A stretch of DNA of 64,000 nt, taken from assembly GCF_029867415.1 (NCBI RefSeq), contig NW_026705455.1, forward strand, positions 372,001-436,000, in the 5' to 3' direction. Of this stretch, positions 13,131 through 25,177 are shown one piece after another. Position numbers and translations under genes: made by a program. The stretch is from Vicia villosa. Its lineage: Eukaryota; Streptophyta; Magnoliopsida; Fabales; Fabaceae. Every line of letters begins with the position of its first letter. Position 1 is the first letter of the stretch. Below the pieces are notes generated by a model, which saw nothing but the letters and a program-made list of their open reading frames with translations, was not told the DNA's origin and made no database searches.

Positions 13131-13748
13131 AAATTTGATAGAGAAAGAAAATGGAAGAAAAAGTTTTGTAAAAGAAAGCATGAACATAAACAGTGTAGAT
13201 GAAAATGAATTCAAAATATGCAATGCTCATTTCATTAAAATCACCATTCAGAAACAAACAAGATCTAAAAGTAAACAGCACAATAAAGGAAATACAAACA
13301 GTACAGAAACAAGGCCTAGTGACTAATCAACAACAAAGATGAGCTATCTTGTCTGAAACACTTGGCTTTAGGAAAATTGGAGGAATGTTGCATTCTTTCT
13401 TCAACAAGACTTGCAGGATTTCCATAATTTGATTCATCTGAATTTTCAACTCGCTGACCTCTGCTCTTAGAAACTCTTGGTCTTGTTGAAGTTCTTCCAT
13501 ACTTTTCAGATACATGCTTCTAGTTCAATGTGTCGAGGAATCAGCTTGACAGATAAGCAAACCACTCTGAAGATGGAGACAGACAAGGATAAGTTTTCTG
13601 GACAACCTGGATGTATGTATGCAAATGATGCAATTGCTGTTTTTTTTATTTATTTATTTGATTTTCAAAGAATTCAAGTTATTACTTTGTAAACATCAAA
13701 ACATGAAGGAGGTAAATCCTATATTGGATCAAAGCTTTGATCAAGTTA

Positions 13749-13825
13749 TCATCAAGATCAATCATCCATTTTGGTGGATTAAGGTTTTTACCTCATCAAC
13801 ACCCAAGATCCACTGAGCTTGATGA
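13749..13825. repeat. Third, diverged copy of the element A hairpin
   Basis: The arms TCATCAAGATCA (13749-13760) and TGAGCTTGATGA (13814-13825) pair at 10 of 12 positions plus a mismatched centre. They occupy the same position as the arms at 9138 and 9203, but with different bases. The inner GGATT/GATCC and GGT/ACC pairings are also kept. Confidence 0.6.
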
Positions 13826-13885
13826 AACTTATGATGTTTACAAAGAAAGACCTATGATTTCCTTGGAAATCAAATGAATGCATGG

Positions 13886-16800
13886 TGTCGCTACCGCGAA
13901 AAATGGATCAGAGTCGCCACTAATATATTCATCCCATCGCGGGAAAGGAATATCAGAAAACCTAACTCAAAACAAGGACAAGGTCTTTCGACCAGAGAAA
14001 AGGGCACGGGAGTCGGTTACGCGAGGGGAAGGTGTTAGCACCCCTCACGCCCATCGTACTCGATGGTATCCACCTATGTTTGTTTCTATCTAAAGGGTGT
14101 ATCTATGTCTAAACCTAAATGCGAATGCATGCAAAAATAAATACGGGGAAAAGAAGGAATTATTTACAAGTGTGTTCGCTTAGGCCCCGCGACCCAATGC
14201 CTACGTATCCTTTTCAGGAATCAGAACGACCGTAGTTCGGCTCAAGATTTTCTATGTTTTTGTGTTTTTTAGGTGAACAGAGGTTAAAGTCGTACTCCAC
14301 GATGCTCGACCTTTGGAGACTTACACGCCTAATTATGGAATGGATTCAACATGTTCTTAAGAATGCCACGAGGGAGAGAGATAGAGGAGAGTTTGAGCGT
14401 TTCGAGGAAATCCCTAAAGCAAGGGAAACTCGAGTTGCTCTTTGGTTTGTGTTTTTTAACATTCGGGAACTTACGCCTGAATGGGACCCTAAAGCAAGGG
14501 AGATCCAAGCTCTCGAACGATTCCCCAAAGCAGGGAAGGTCCAAGTTTCCATTCCCTTTTTATTAGTCAAAGTATTTATTAGTCATTTTTATGAGGGTTT
14601 TCTTGGTGTTTTTTATGGGAAATTAGTCAAGTAGTTGTTAGGTGAATTAAAGTTGAAAAGAAAAAGAATGCAAAAGGGAACTAATCCTACATTCTAATCT
14701 ATGTTGCTCTAATTCTAATCTAAGGTTAACGTGGAAATGGTACCAAAAATTATACAAAAATTAGCATGGGAATGGTACAAAACATAAAGAGAATGATTCA
14801 AGTATTAGTACAAAAGTAACCTAAAAAAATACTACTATTTTTATGAGCTTTTTAATGTCAACAATTACCTAAAAATCTAGCAAATTTTAATGGTGACTAT
14901 TTATTCTTTTATCAAAAAAACTAACAAGGAAAATTGATTTTTATATGTCATTTTTATTACCTAAAAATCTAACAAAAATTATGATTCTAAATGTTATTAT
15001 TACCTAAAAATCTAATGAGAAAATTATGATTTTATGTGCTTTTTATCATCTAAAAAAATGTAGTAAAAACTAAGTAAAAAATCTAAAATCCATCAACTAA
15101 ACATGTGAGTCAGGGGGGTTGAAATTGAATTATGGAGTGTAATCAGCAAACAGGCGCACAGGGCCCATCTGGTTCGCCCAGAGTGATATTTTTTTGTTCA
15201 TTTAGGTTTTTCTATAGCTCAAAAGAATGGTGCATGAGCCAAATAGGGGTGCAAAACGCAATAGCAGTGAAATCAGGCCCAGAAGAATTGATCCATTATG
15301 CATTCAGATTTTTTTCAATAATTTTATTAATAAAATAAAAAATGGAAAATAGAAAGAGGAATTTAGGGTTTTATCGTGTGACCTTTGAGCTTCCATCGTG
15401 ATTCCTTTCTCTCACGAACCAGACGAAATGCGGCAGCGGCTTTCTTCTCCGATCGGAGCTCTAATGGCGCCACCGTGAACGCTCCCTCTCCCGTCTCGGT
15501 CCTCTCTCACGTAAACGGTGCAGCGGCGGCGTCGGAACCCTCTTCTCCGACGAAAGAACTTGCAGCGCCACCGCGAAGCCGCGACAACCTTCGCGTCTTT
15601 GACATCTTCGTCTCAAGCTCTCCGTCTCACACGCTCGATTCTCACTTTCTCTGACCTCAAGTCTCCTTCTCAACTCAACCTAACAGCGATCCCCTCGACA
15701 CGATAACTCCAAGAACGCACAATAATCTGTAACTGAGTTATACGGCTCACCAATCGGAGACAAGTCCGAAGATTTTCGATTACGAATGCGACGACGAGAA
15801 ATCCAGAGTCCAGTTAATCTCTCACTCTGTTCTTTTCCTTCTTTTTTTTTGTTTTGCGATATGAATCTTTGCACAGTAATGTTGCTGCAGTTGATGATTC
15901 GAAGGTGATGATTGAAGAGTTCAGAATCGGTTGAGAAAGATGAAAGCTGAGAAGTTGTTGAAGATGAATGACGGAGGTAGTTTGAAGATGATGATGACCG
16001 TTGTTGATAGAAGAATTGAACTGCGATTGAAGATCGTTGCAAAACCTTGAGAGTGAGAGCGATTCTTCTGGTTTGTGATTCTTTATCGATGAGTTTCTTT
16101 TCCAATTTTCTCCTTTTTTCTGTTCTGTGAATTCTTCTTCTCCTCTGATTTTCTGATTCTTTTCTGTTGATGATGATGAGGAAGGCGTGAGGATGAAGAT
16201 GATGGTGGTTATGGTGAGAGTGAATGGTGAAGTGTGTGTGTGTGAAGAGTGAAAGTGGTGGAGAGTGTTATGGTATGAACGTGGGGTGAATGGAGAAATG
16301 AGAAGAATGAAGATGGAGGAAAGTGGAGATGATGAATGGAAGTGAAGATGGAGATGAATGAATGAATCCTCCCCCGAAGCATAGAGCAATGTTCCTGTTA
16401 TATAGGTGGTGAAAGAGGATGAATTCAGTTAGAGCTTAAGAAAGGTTGGAGATTCAATGGTGAGATGTGAGGTTGGTTAGACTTGAAGGGTCGAGATTGC
16501 AGAGATTCTAAGATTAGTTATATTCTGATTTTTCAGTTACAAATTCAGGTAGGCTTGGTAGTTTTAATGTTGTTAGGGACTGTTAGGTTGTTAGGAATTA
16601 GTTACAGATTGGTTAGGTAGTTACAATTCTGTTATGAATTCTGTTGAGTCGGGTAAATGTTAGTTATAGGATGCTGGTAGTTGAAAGTTAGAGGGAGAAG
16701 TGGTTATAAGGAGTCAGTTAACAGAAAATTCTGTTATGTGAGTTTTTCTGTCATGTGTGATATGGACTTTTATCTTTCTTTTTCTTTGATGCAGGACTTT

Positions 16801-17051
16801 TGAACAAATTGTATGGAAGCTTGGGCGGTTGTTGCTGGGCTATCTGTTTGTGGGATGTGCGCACATCTTTGCAAGGGGAAAGGAAACAATCTTTAAAGGA
16901 AACTCATTTGTGGAATCATTTCTGCTTAGGTGTGTTTTAAGGGCTGATTCTTAACTGTTGTGTATGATGGATTGTTTGAATGCTGCAGGGAGGAGTAGCT
17001 TATTTCTGACCTGTCGAAACCGAACTGATCGTGCGGACTTGAGCAGCTTTA
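13886..17051 (-). repeat. Element B 3' LTR, first part (interrupted by C)
   Basis: The left LTR copy starts TGTCGCTACC (plus strand) and is broken at 17051 by element C; it resumes at 45271 and ends at 46386. Together the pieces make 4282 bp against 4284 bp in the intact copy at 51819-56102, with about 11 substitutions by eye. A GC-richer island lies at about 15420-15640, and a minus-strand TATA box candidate at 16398-16405. Frames in both copies (for example 14254-14634 and 15385-15654) show no known domain. Confidence 0.93.
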
Positions 17052-18257
17052 TGTTAGGGACCAAATAGTACTAATTTTCATATATTGTTTTTGGTCCCTT
17101 TAACCACTTTTTACTCAATAATCACACTTTTATTCATTCAATTTAATAACTTTGCAATTTTGTTCATTTTAGTTCATTTGAATTGTTATTTCACATGTTT
17201 GTTAGTTTTGTAGCGTTTTTAAGGTTTGAAGATCATGGAAGCAAAGAGGAATTACTTGAAGACTTGGAATAGCAAAAGAAGTGTTGATGAGGCCAGTTTG
17301 CCCCGCAAACATCCTTTACGCCGCCAACTGCTAGATGCTGAACAAGTCCAGTTTTGAATTTCACTGTTTGCTCCGCAAACATTGTTTGCCCCGCAAACAC
17401 TGCGCTGCAGAATTTTATCTTTTACTTTGTTGCCACTTGTCATGAGAATAGGGTTTATCTTTTGAAGATTAAAAGTTAGTACGAATTAGGGGTTATTTAG
17501 GGAGATAAAAAAGGGAATTTAGAGGATTCTATTCTATTGTAAACCACACATTGAGACTAGGGTTTTGAGGGAGAAAAAGAACAACTTTGTGAGAGATTGA
17601 TGTTCTTAGCTTCTTCTTCATTCTTCTTGCTGTCAACTATGGTGATGAGTAGCTAAATCCCACTTTGACAAGATTGGAGGTAGTAGCTATCCTTGTTAAC
17701 TATGTATTTCCTCTAACACTTTTGTATGAACTTCATTAGTATTGAAATGGATGAATGTTGTTGTTCTATATTTCATATTTAGATTTGATTTATGATTGAG
17801 AAATATATTTCAAGTCTTGTTCTACAACATTTTATCAAGTAGTGGATAAATGCTAGAGATAGATTTATTTGCCACTTTTCTAATTGTATCAATCAATCAA
17901 GCTTAATGTATTGATAGTTAGAGTGAGAGATCATCTAAAGATTAATATATTAACTTTCACAACCTTGTTTAGACATAAACATTGTTGAGAGGATACTAGA
18001 ATATTGCATTGCTATTGAAGTATACTTTAGTTGTTAAAGTTACATAGGAGATAGGGATAGTGAAACCAAAACCAATCTTGTCAACCTTTTATCTTTGAAC
18101 AAATCTTATTTTATTACTTGTTTTACCTTTTGAATAGAAAAATAGAAACTCAACTCAAACCAACTTTGTTACAACTTAAACTTAAAGCGATAGTAACTAT
18201 AGAACGGCGGTAATATCACCCAATCTCTGTGGATACGATTTAAAAATATTTGCCTTG
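17052..18257 (+). repeat. Element C 5' LTR, first part (interrupted by Ogre)
   Basis: Starts TGTTAGGGACC and continues to 18257, where Ogre entered; the last bases CCTTG are the target site. The remaining 16 bases are at 38961-38976. Three GTTTGCCCCGCAAAC-type palindromes start at 17296, 17366 (one change in the loop) and 17384. Confidence 0.95.
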
Positions 18258-18791
18258 TGTTATACCCCAAAATTTGCCCACATCTTTTTTCAAGAAAACT
18301 CCAATCTGAAAATTAAGAGTTTCATATAATCATGGATTTTTATTTCAAATATCCTAGCATATGAAGTACTTAAATTTCAGAAACTTTTCTTATACAGTAG
18401 CTTGGCTTACAGAGGAATTTATTCTTACGCAAACGCCAAATACTGTTCATTACATCACAAATACTATTTATTTATTTACAGATAAATAGTACTAACACAA
18501 TCATGCAGAGTTAACTCTTTTTGCAGGCGCAGAAGCAGGAAACTCACACTATACTGGTAACAATTGTTTTTGGTTTCCCACTAACTTTTGTACTATATTC
18601 CATTATTTTCAAAATCTTTTCAAATCTCTTTTTCAAAAATCAAATCTTAACTTGTGTGTTTTCTGCCAGTCAAATATTTCTATTTCTGTGCAGTAAACAA
18701 TTTTCAGGTTATTATCGGTAATTTTGCCCGCATACCGTAAATATCAGTTATTTATTATGTTTCTGTTTCTAACAAGTCATGTAAATAAATT

Positions 18792-19087
18792 TGGGTTAAT
18801 GAACTTTTTCGTCCCTTTAAATATTTCAAATTTCGTTTTTAGTCCCTCCAAAATTTCCCTTCAAGAAATCGTCCCTTCAAAATTTTTCTACTGAACTATT
18901 GGTCCCTAACGTCAAATTCCGTAGCTAATCGGTGGCTAAAGTCGTAGCTAATCTCTAGCAAATTTGACGTTAGGGACCAATAGTTTAGACAAAAAATTTT
19001 GAAGGGACGATTTCTTAAAGGAAAATTTTAGAGGGACTAAAAACGAAATCTGCAATATTTAGAGGGACCAAAAAGTTCATTAACCCA
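18792..19087. mobile_element. MITE inserted in Ogre 5' LTR, fifth layer
   Basis: A 296 bp insertion is present only in the 5' LTR. Its ends are inverted repeats (TGGGTTAATGAACTTTTT against AAAAAGTTCATTAACCCA), extending inward through GTCCCT/AGGGAC blocks so that nearly the whole element can fold. The flanking duplication is ATAAATT (7 bp) or AATAAATT (8 bp). No coding frame. The GGGTTAA...GTCCCT ends are like very common legume MITEs; the superfamily is not certain from the TSD length. Confidence 0.92.
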
Positions 19088-20437
19088 ATAAATTTTCATG
19101 CTTCACACCAAACAAAAACAAAAATAACAACAAAAAAAAAAGAAAATTAACTTTGACGGTTGATTTTTCACTTTAACTGCTGCTTCAGTACACGAACAGT
19201 CGGTTGACAGACAAACTGCAGACAGTACAATTCACAGTGATTTGTATCATCAATCAAATCAATCTTTCACAATTCAAATTTCCAAGATTTTTGTGTTAGA
19301 AGTCTTCTGAATATCACGCGATTAGCAGAAACTCAGCACTGCACAAAAATCAGGTACGCTTAACTGTCTCCTACACAAACAGTCCCTAATCAGGGTTTTT
19401 TCTTGTTTTTACAGGAGCAACAAGTTTTTGAGAGCTCAAATGGATTTCATACACATCCATACATCTCAAAGTACCATCATACAAATTTTCAAACTTCAAT
19501 TCACTCAGACGCACCGTCAGCAGCTCAAACAGTCAACAGACGACCCGTTTGACCAAAAAAGTCAACTGACAGTCAAAAATGAAATTTTTTGTCAAAGTCC
19601 ATATTTTGTCAAAGGATTCAACATTTGATCATTGGATGATCACAATTCATCAAGGAAAGATCAAAAATCAACAAAACCCTAAGATTCAAAATTAGGGTTT
19701 TTGCCTGAAAAGTCAACTCAACTTTGACTGATCATAACTCTCTCATCCTTCATCCAAAAAATGCCAACCAAAGCTCATTGGGAAGGAAATTCAATTATAT
19801 TTCAAATGCCATTGATCCCATGGTCATTGGATTCACCATTTGAAAAATATGGCCAAAGACATTGCAGGTCATTTTCAAAGTCAACAAAAAGACACTTTTT
19901 TCAAAAGGACACACAAGGAGAACCAAAAATCATTTTGATATGAGACCAAAGACATTGGTTAGAGGACTCTTTGAGGTTTCCAAAAAGTGCAAGATCTCCT
20001 TCATATGACAAAAATTGAAGGATTTACACCTTGTTGAAGTTGGCTAAATTTTGGGAAAATGCATGAAATCAACATTGCTCAAAAATGTTTTTTTTCCAAA
20101 TGAGTCCAAGTTTTTATGGTCCAAACATCTTTGCCATGTTACTATGGGCCTCCCACGACCAAGACAAAGCCCACATCTTTATTGGCCATTTTTTGCATAA
20201 TTTTATCTTACTTTAAGATTAAAATTAAAAGGAAAATGCATGGATAATTAGTAGCTTGATCTCTAAGCATGACTCACCTCCAAAGTCTTCAATTTTCTGC
20301 AGAAGATTGGTGTCCAAGGCAAGAGCATTGAATGGAGTCAAAGTTGGTCAAAAATTCAAGGTTTTTTAATATTAAAGAACCAAACTTTCAACAAAGGCAA
20401 CAAAGCTTCTTAGCTTGAGTTCCAAGCAACTTTGGGC

Positions 20438-20443
20438 TATAAA
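20438..20443 (+). promoter_or_regulatory. Candidate TATA box of Ogre LTR
   Basis: TATAAA lies in the context GGGCTATAAATGAG, about mid-LTR, which would put the RNA start near 20470. The same box is at 36537-36542 in the 3' LTR. No other TATA in the LTR sits in such a balanced context; this is a prediction only. Confidence 0.45.
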
Positions 20444-21034
20444 TGAGCTATCATACTTCAGCAACAAGGAGGGCAAAAAAAAGAGCCAAAGGGACACACA
20501 AAATATAGCAAGAGTATAGCCAAGAAATATCAAAAATTCTCTCAAATTTCCATAACTTTGTAAAATTTCAAATTCAATTCTCCAATCAATATTAATACAT
20601 ACCAAGCTTTCTAATCATCTTATCAAACATCATAGAGTAAGATTGAACTCTAAATATAGGCCCATGAGAGTCGTATAGTGCATACAAGTGTTCTTCATGT
20701 ATATATGCATTAACTTTCGTTTTCATATTTGCAATTAATTTCCATACAAACTAACCATCCTAACATGTTTATGGGGACATATATGGGTGATCTGGGCCTT
20801 GACATAATAGTTCCCACGTGAGAATCACTCAACACCATTAATGGATGTTCATGCATGCTTAAACTTTAATACCTTCGAATCTATAGCTACAAGCATCAAA
20901 CAAAGAAACTAATACCACCAATGAACTCAGGGCCTCATGTTTAGTGGATCTGGGTTGCTTTCATGTGTTGCTAACGTGTATTTTTTGCAGGTTCAGAAGC
21001 TATAAAAAACTGCACGATTTATCGTAAAAATAGA

Positions 21035-21051
21035 GGGGGTTTAAAACCCCC
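21035..21051. promoter_or_regulatory. Perfect palindrome in Ogre LTR
   Basis: GGGGGTTTAAAACCCCC has 8-base arms around a single central base; the copy in the 3' LTR is at 37134-37150. If transcription starts near 20470 it lies in the RNA leader. Confidence 0.7.
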
Positions 21052-22860
21052 GCTATCTGTTTGAAAAAATGAATGAGACGGAGGTTGAAGACGACCACGC
21101 GTCCAAGCGTGGTTCGTCAGTCAAGGCTGACTTTTCCCTCCGCTCACGTGGCTCTTCATCATTGGAAGGTCAACCAGTCTCCCATCCACGCGTGCACATG
21201 TGGGCCCCAGTCAGAAAGTTTGAATTCTCCTTGAATTCAGTACATGTTCCCTACCATCATATCATGCACCTACAAATCTGGACTCTTGATCTCATCAATC
21301 TTACCATCCAACGCACCATAACACACAGCCACACCATGGACTCTCACTCAATCACTACACCAGATCAGTATCCCTTTTTATTTTTATTTTATTTTCTATT
21401 TTATTTTATTTTCTTTGCAAAATTAATTTAAAATAGCTTAAAAATTCAAAAAATTCCACAAAAAATATTTTAAACTTCTAAAATAACATATTATTTTCTG
21501 AAATAAAAATATTTTACTTTTCTTCAAAATTTTAATATTTTACATAATTAATTAGTATGTATTTATATATTTGCTTATTAATTATTTTAATTAGTCAAAA
21601 AATCATAAAAAAAAAATTGTTCTTTGTGTTAAATATTGTTTATATATCATAAACTAATTTTGTACATATTTAGGATAATTTTCTCTTTAAGTTTTAATTA
21701 TTTGTGTAATTATTTGCATAATTATGTTTTGATTAACTTAAAATATCCAAAAACAAATTTCAAAAATTCCAAAAAAATTAGTTTTGTTCTAAAATCAATT
21801 AACAAACATTTTGTACATATTTTTAAACTTATTTGCTAGGTTTAATCATATTTCCATCTTTTCTTTATTTTAAATTAATTAATAATGCATTAATTATATT
21901 TAAAATAAATCACAAAAATACAAAAATATGCCTTTTATTTCTTGCAATTTAAAATTCCTAGATAAATGTATAGGATGTCAAATTCATGTAAATAGGCTAG
22001 TTTACATTTCCCGCACAATCGATGTAATAGCGTAGATTTACTTTCTGCACTTTACATTTCCGCATTTTAATTTCCAGCACCCATATAAACTGCGTGTATG
22101 TCAAAGATAAAACTGAACCGTCAGATCACTAACTTCAAAGATAAATATCTGAATTCAATCACAATCACATTTGCACCTCCTAGGGTAACCCCTTTTCACT
22201 CTTTTCAAAATCAAAGTTACATTTCTACTGTTTCGAGTACAAAATCGAACCTTTTGTTTATATCCGACGAATGGATAGATTTTTAAAGGGAACAAGGATA
22301 AAGACCTCCTAACTCAGGGTAGACCTCCTAGTTTGCTTGCTCAAAATCAAAACAAACAAAATTCTCATACACTGTTGTTTTTTTTTAAAACGAATTTTCC
22401 AAAAGACAATATTTTGTATACACCCAAACACGGATCATTACAAAATTAACGATCTTTTCAAAACATCTTTCGAAAGATAAACAAGCATTTGTATATATCC
22501 GCACAAGGATCATTACAAATTCTATTTGCAAAGGTATTTCAAAAACACAGGTAAAGCATTCCGAATCAATTGAAAAGTAAAGCAAATGAGCTAAGCAAAC
22601 TAAAGAGCCCATGGATAACCATGGATACAAAGGGTGCTAACACCTTCCCTTTGTATAACCTACCCCCTTACCCAGAATCTCTCAAAGGTCTTTTTTCTGT
22701 TTCTTTTATAAACCTTTCCTTCATTGGATAAAATAAAAGGTCGGTGGCGACTCTGTAAACTTTTTCAAAAGTGACGCGAAAGCGTCCGATCGACAAAAAA
22801 GAGTCAGTTCACGTATCCCACCCACGGAGGGGTATGGCCCGAAAGGACGGTCCACAGAAC

Positions 22861-22878
22861 TGGCGACTCTGCTGGGGA
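22861..22878 (+). other. Ogre primer-binding site
   Basis: TGGCGACTCTGCTGGGGA lies four bases after the LTR end. Ogre elements are known to prime with tRNA-Arg, and this fits that PBS type from memory. The same sequence on the other strand marks the PBS of element B. Confidence 0.85.
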
Positions 22879-23527
22879 ATACAAATTCAAAATGTTTTCA
22901 AAAGGGGTTACCTTTAGAGTATAGATCATTTCGATGTTTTCAATTGTTTGATCTGATTGCTTTACTTTTCACAGGTTTGCTTGGGTACTTTGCTTGTGTG
23001 AAAGATTCTAACCCGAATCTCGAGATACCTTAAGTATATGACAATAGACCAAGGAAACTGTACGGCATGTACCGATACGGTTGATCTGGTAGTCATCGTT
23101 AGTGTGATACTTTGGTTTATACTGATGTCCCTTGAAAGCGATCAAGGAGTATATTAGGCTTCCGAAGTGTCATTAACACTAATTTGTCTTAGAACCTTTT
23201 AGTTGAACTTGACTTGTGGCCTATTAAGTGGCTAGCTTTGAAATTGATCGAAGCTAGTTATCCTCGAGGAATATTCTTGATCGGCCGTCCGAGCGCCGTA
23301 TTGAGATGTTGTCTCCAAGGATCATAGAACCCGAATACTATTCTAGGACAGGTTTTCGACCAACTCAACTTCAGAGGGGAGGGTATCACCTATCAACCTC
23401 ATGCAAGCCTTTAAACCTAAGGCTATTGTTTGATTTGTTTTTGTGTGCCACATGTTTGCATCATAAACACATCATTTTTCACTACACATTTCAAGGATCA
23501 AAGAGTTTACTTTTGTTTTTGCAGGTA

Positions 23528-24871
23528 ATGGCTCCCGCCACCAAAGATTACATCCGAATCAACATCTCAACGGTACCGTCTGAACTCAAAGTCTTGGTAG
23601 CAGAATTCCCCAGGAATGCTCAATTCACTGAAAAGCATGGTCACCTACTCCATTTGGTTACCTCAAAGTTTGAAGAAGACATGATACGGGTCCTGTTCCA
23701 GTTCTTCGACCCTGAACATCATTGCTTCACATTTCCTGATTACCAGTTGGTACCCACTTTGGAAGAATTCTCTGAATTAATTGGATTACCAATCCGAGAT
23801 CAATTACCTTTCACTGGTTTAGAAAGAAAACCAAAACCTGAAGTCATTGCTGCTGCTTTACATCTGCAAAAGTCAGAAATCAAATCCAATTGGGAAACAA
23901 AGAGTGGAGTTGAGGGTTTGCTTGCCAAATTCTTACTGGAAAAGGCTCGACTACTGCTAGAAAACAAAAGTTATCCAGCTTTTGAAGAAGTTATGGCTCT
24001 TTTGATCTATGGGTTGGTTTTGTTCCCTAATTCCGACCAGTTCATAAGTGTACACATCATCAACCTTTTCCTAATTCGCAACCCGGTACCAACATTGCTG
24101 GGAGACATCCTACACTCTCTACACACTCGTACCACGAAGAAGCGAGGAACTCTCATGTGCTGTATACCACTGCTGGCTAGGTGGTTTACATGTCATCTTC
24201 CCCGATCAGTACTGAGAAATGAACAAAGAGCACAATGGTCTTACAGAATCATGTCTTTATCTCATTCAGATATCCGATGGAACAACTTCTTTCAAAGAGA
24301 CATTACTATCATTGATCATTGTGGAGAATACCCTAATGTGCCACTCCTTGGCATTAAAGGAGGTATCACTTACAATCCCTCTCTAGCTCTACGCCAATTC
24401 GGATATGCAAGAAGCAACGGTCCTCATGACATGATTATCCGTGGCATTGTGTTTGATTACGAGAATGATTCTCACAGACACCGACGAAGATTCATACAGG
24501 CTTGGGACAGTGTCTATAGAATAGAAAGCAAAACTCTGGGGCAATGGAATTCTATTCCTATGGAACCCTACCTCAGATGGGTCCGTATTCATGCTCAGAA
24601 ACTCCTTATGCCATATCCTGCTGTTCTACCTGTGACTATTGAGCCAGAGGTCGAAGGATACGAACCTCAAGTTACTTTACACCCGGATATGCCAACTGAC
24701 TTGGAAGAGTTGCAAAAATCCTGGGTTCAACTCAAAGAGGAAAGAGACACCTTCAAAGAACACTGTCAGGACTATGAGAGAAGGCTATTCGAGCTCACCA
24801 GACAGCTTCAAGAAGAACAAAGAATCAACGCATTCCTGGGGACAAAGAAAAAGCGCCCACGGGAGACCTGA
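23528..24871 (+). CDS. Ogre ORF1 protein of unknown function
   Basis: A 447-residue protein starting at MAPATKDYIR. The frame is open from 23306, but I prefer the ATG at 23528 because conserved-looking protein starts there and the sequence just upstream (TTTTTGCAG ending at 23524) looks like a splice acceptor. The protein is mostly helical in appearance, with a core rich in hydrophobic and aromatic residues (FPDYQLVPTLEEFSELIGLP, then WRWVRIHAQ-like stretches). Residues about 395-435 are a charged, probably coiled-coil segment (LKEERDTFKEHCQ), with a basic tail. Plant mobile-domain-like proteins share the motif order of a divergent DUF, but I do not assign it. ORF1 upstream of gag is a known Ogre feature; its role is not established. 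Confidence 0.85.
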   Translation: MAPATKDYIRINISTVPSELKVLVAEFPRNAQFTEKHGHLLHLVTSKFEEDMIRVLFQFFDPEHHCFTFPDYQLVPTLEEFSELIGLPIRDQLPFTGLERKPKPEVIAAALHLQKSEIKSNWETKSGVEGLLAKFLLEKARLLLENKSYPAFEEVMALLIYGLVLFPNSDQFISVHIINLFLIRNPVPTLLGDILHSLHTRTTKKRGTLMCCIPLLARWFTCHLPRSVLRNEQRAQWSYRIMSLSHSDIRWNNFFQRDITIIDHCGEYPNVPLLGIKGGITYNPSLALRQFGYARSNGPHDMIIRGIVFDYENDSHRHRRRFIQAWDSVYRIESKTLGQWNSIPMEPYLRWVRIHAQKLLMPYPAVLPVTIEPEVEGYEPQVTLHPDMPTDLEELQKSWVQLKEERDTFKEHCQDYERRLFELTRQLQEEQRINAFLGTKKKRPRET

Positions 24872-25177
24872 AAGATCATTTATTTTATTTTCTGTCTTGT
24901 AAGCCCAAATGAGGCAAAGAAAAAAGAAAAAAGAATAAATTGATTAACTAACGTTTGTTGCTTCTTTAACAAATCTAGACTCTATGATCCTTGAAAACAT
25001 TGCACACATGCATTCACATGCATTGCATACACATTGCATTTCATACATTGCATTTCATACATTGCATTCATATACATTGCATACACATTGCATACATGGC
25101 ATCCAGTCATACACATTTCATAACAGGTTCTCATGACGGGTTTCTCATCTCTTCGCTGTTTATTTCAGTCAGAAGAG
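24872..25177 (+). other. ORF1-gag spacer with CATTGCATA repeats
   Basis: Between ORF1 and gag lies a non-coding stretch with repeated CATTGCATACA and CATTTCATA units at about 25003-25110. A pyrimidine-rich segment ending TTTATTTCAG at 25168 lies ten bases before the chosen gag ATG and resembles a splice acceptor. Confidence 0.6.

Larger units (their letters stand above)
10509..13880 (-). other. Element A internal region, 3' part, non-coding
   Basis: Next to the LTR the minus strand reads AATAGGGGCATC, a polypurine tract close to that of Ogre. A tandem array fills 10854-11424. The stretch 12290-13130 is similar to 48650-49470 in element B. A diverged hairpin copy lies at 13749-13825. No gag or pol domain is seen in any frame; small frames (for example 12541-12726 and 13327-13515) have no recognisable product. 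Confidence 0.75.
18258..22856 (+). repeat. Ogre 5' LTR (4599 bp including MITE)
   Basis: Starts TGTTATACCCC and ends GGTCCACA. Apart from the MITE it aligns with 34660-38955 without gaps: the offset is 16402 before the MITE and 16099 after it. Substitutions seen by eye are at 19125 (T/C), 20976 (G/A) and 21786 (G/C). Frames such as 21069-21431 are present in both copies but have no recognisable domain. Confidence 0.97.

Noticed and set aside
21069..21431. 120-residue frame in both Ogre LTRs
   Set aside because: Ends in low-complexity Phe/Leu/Tyr, no domain; identity between copies only reflects LTR identity.
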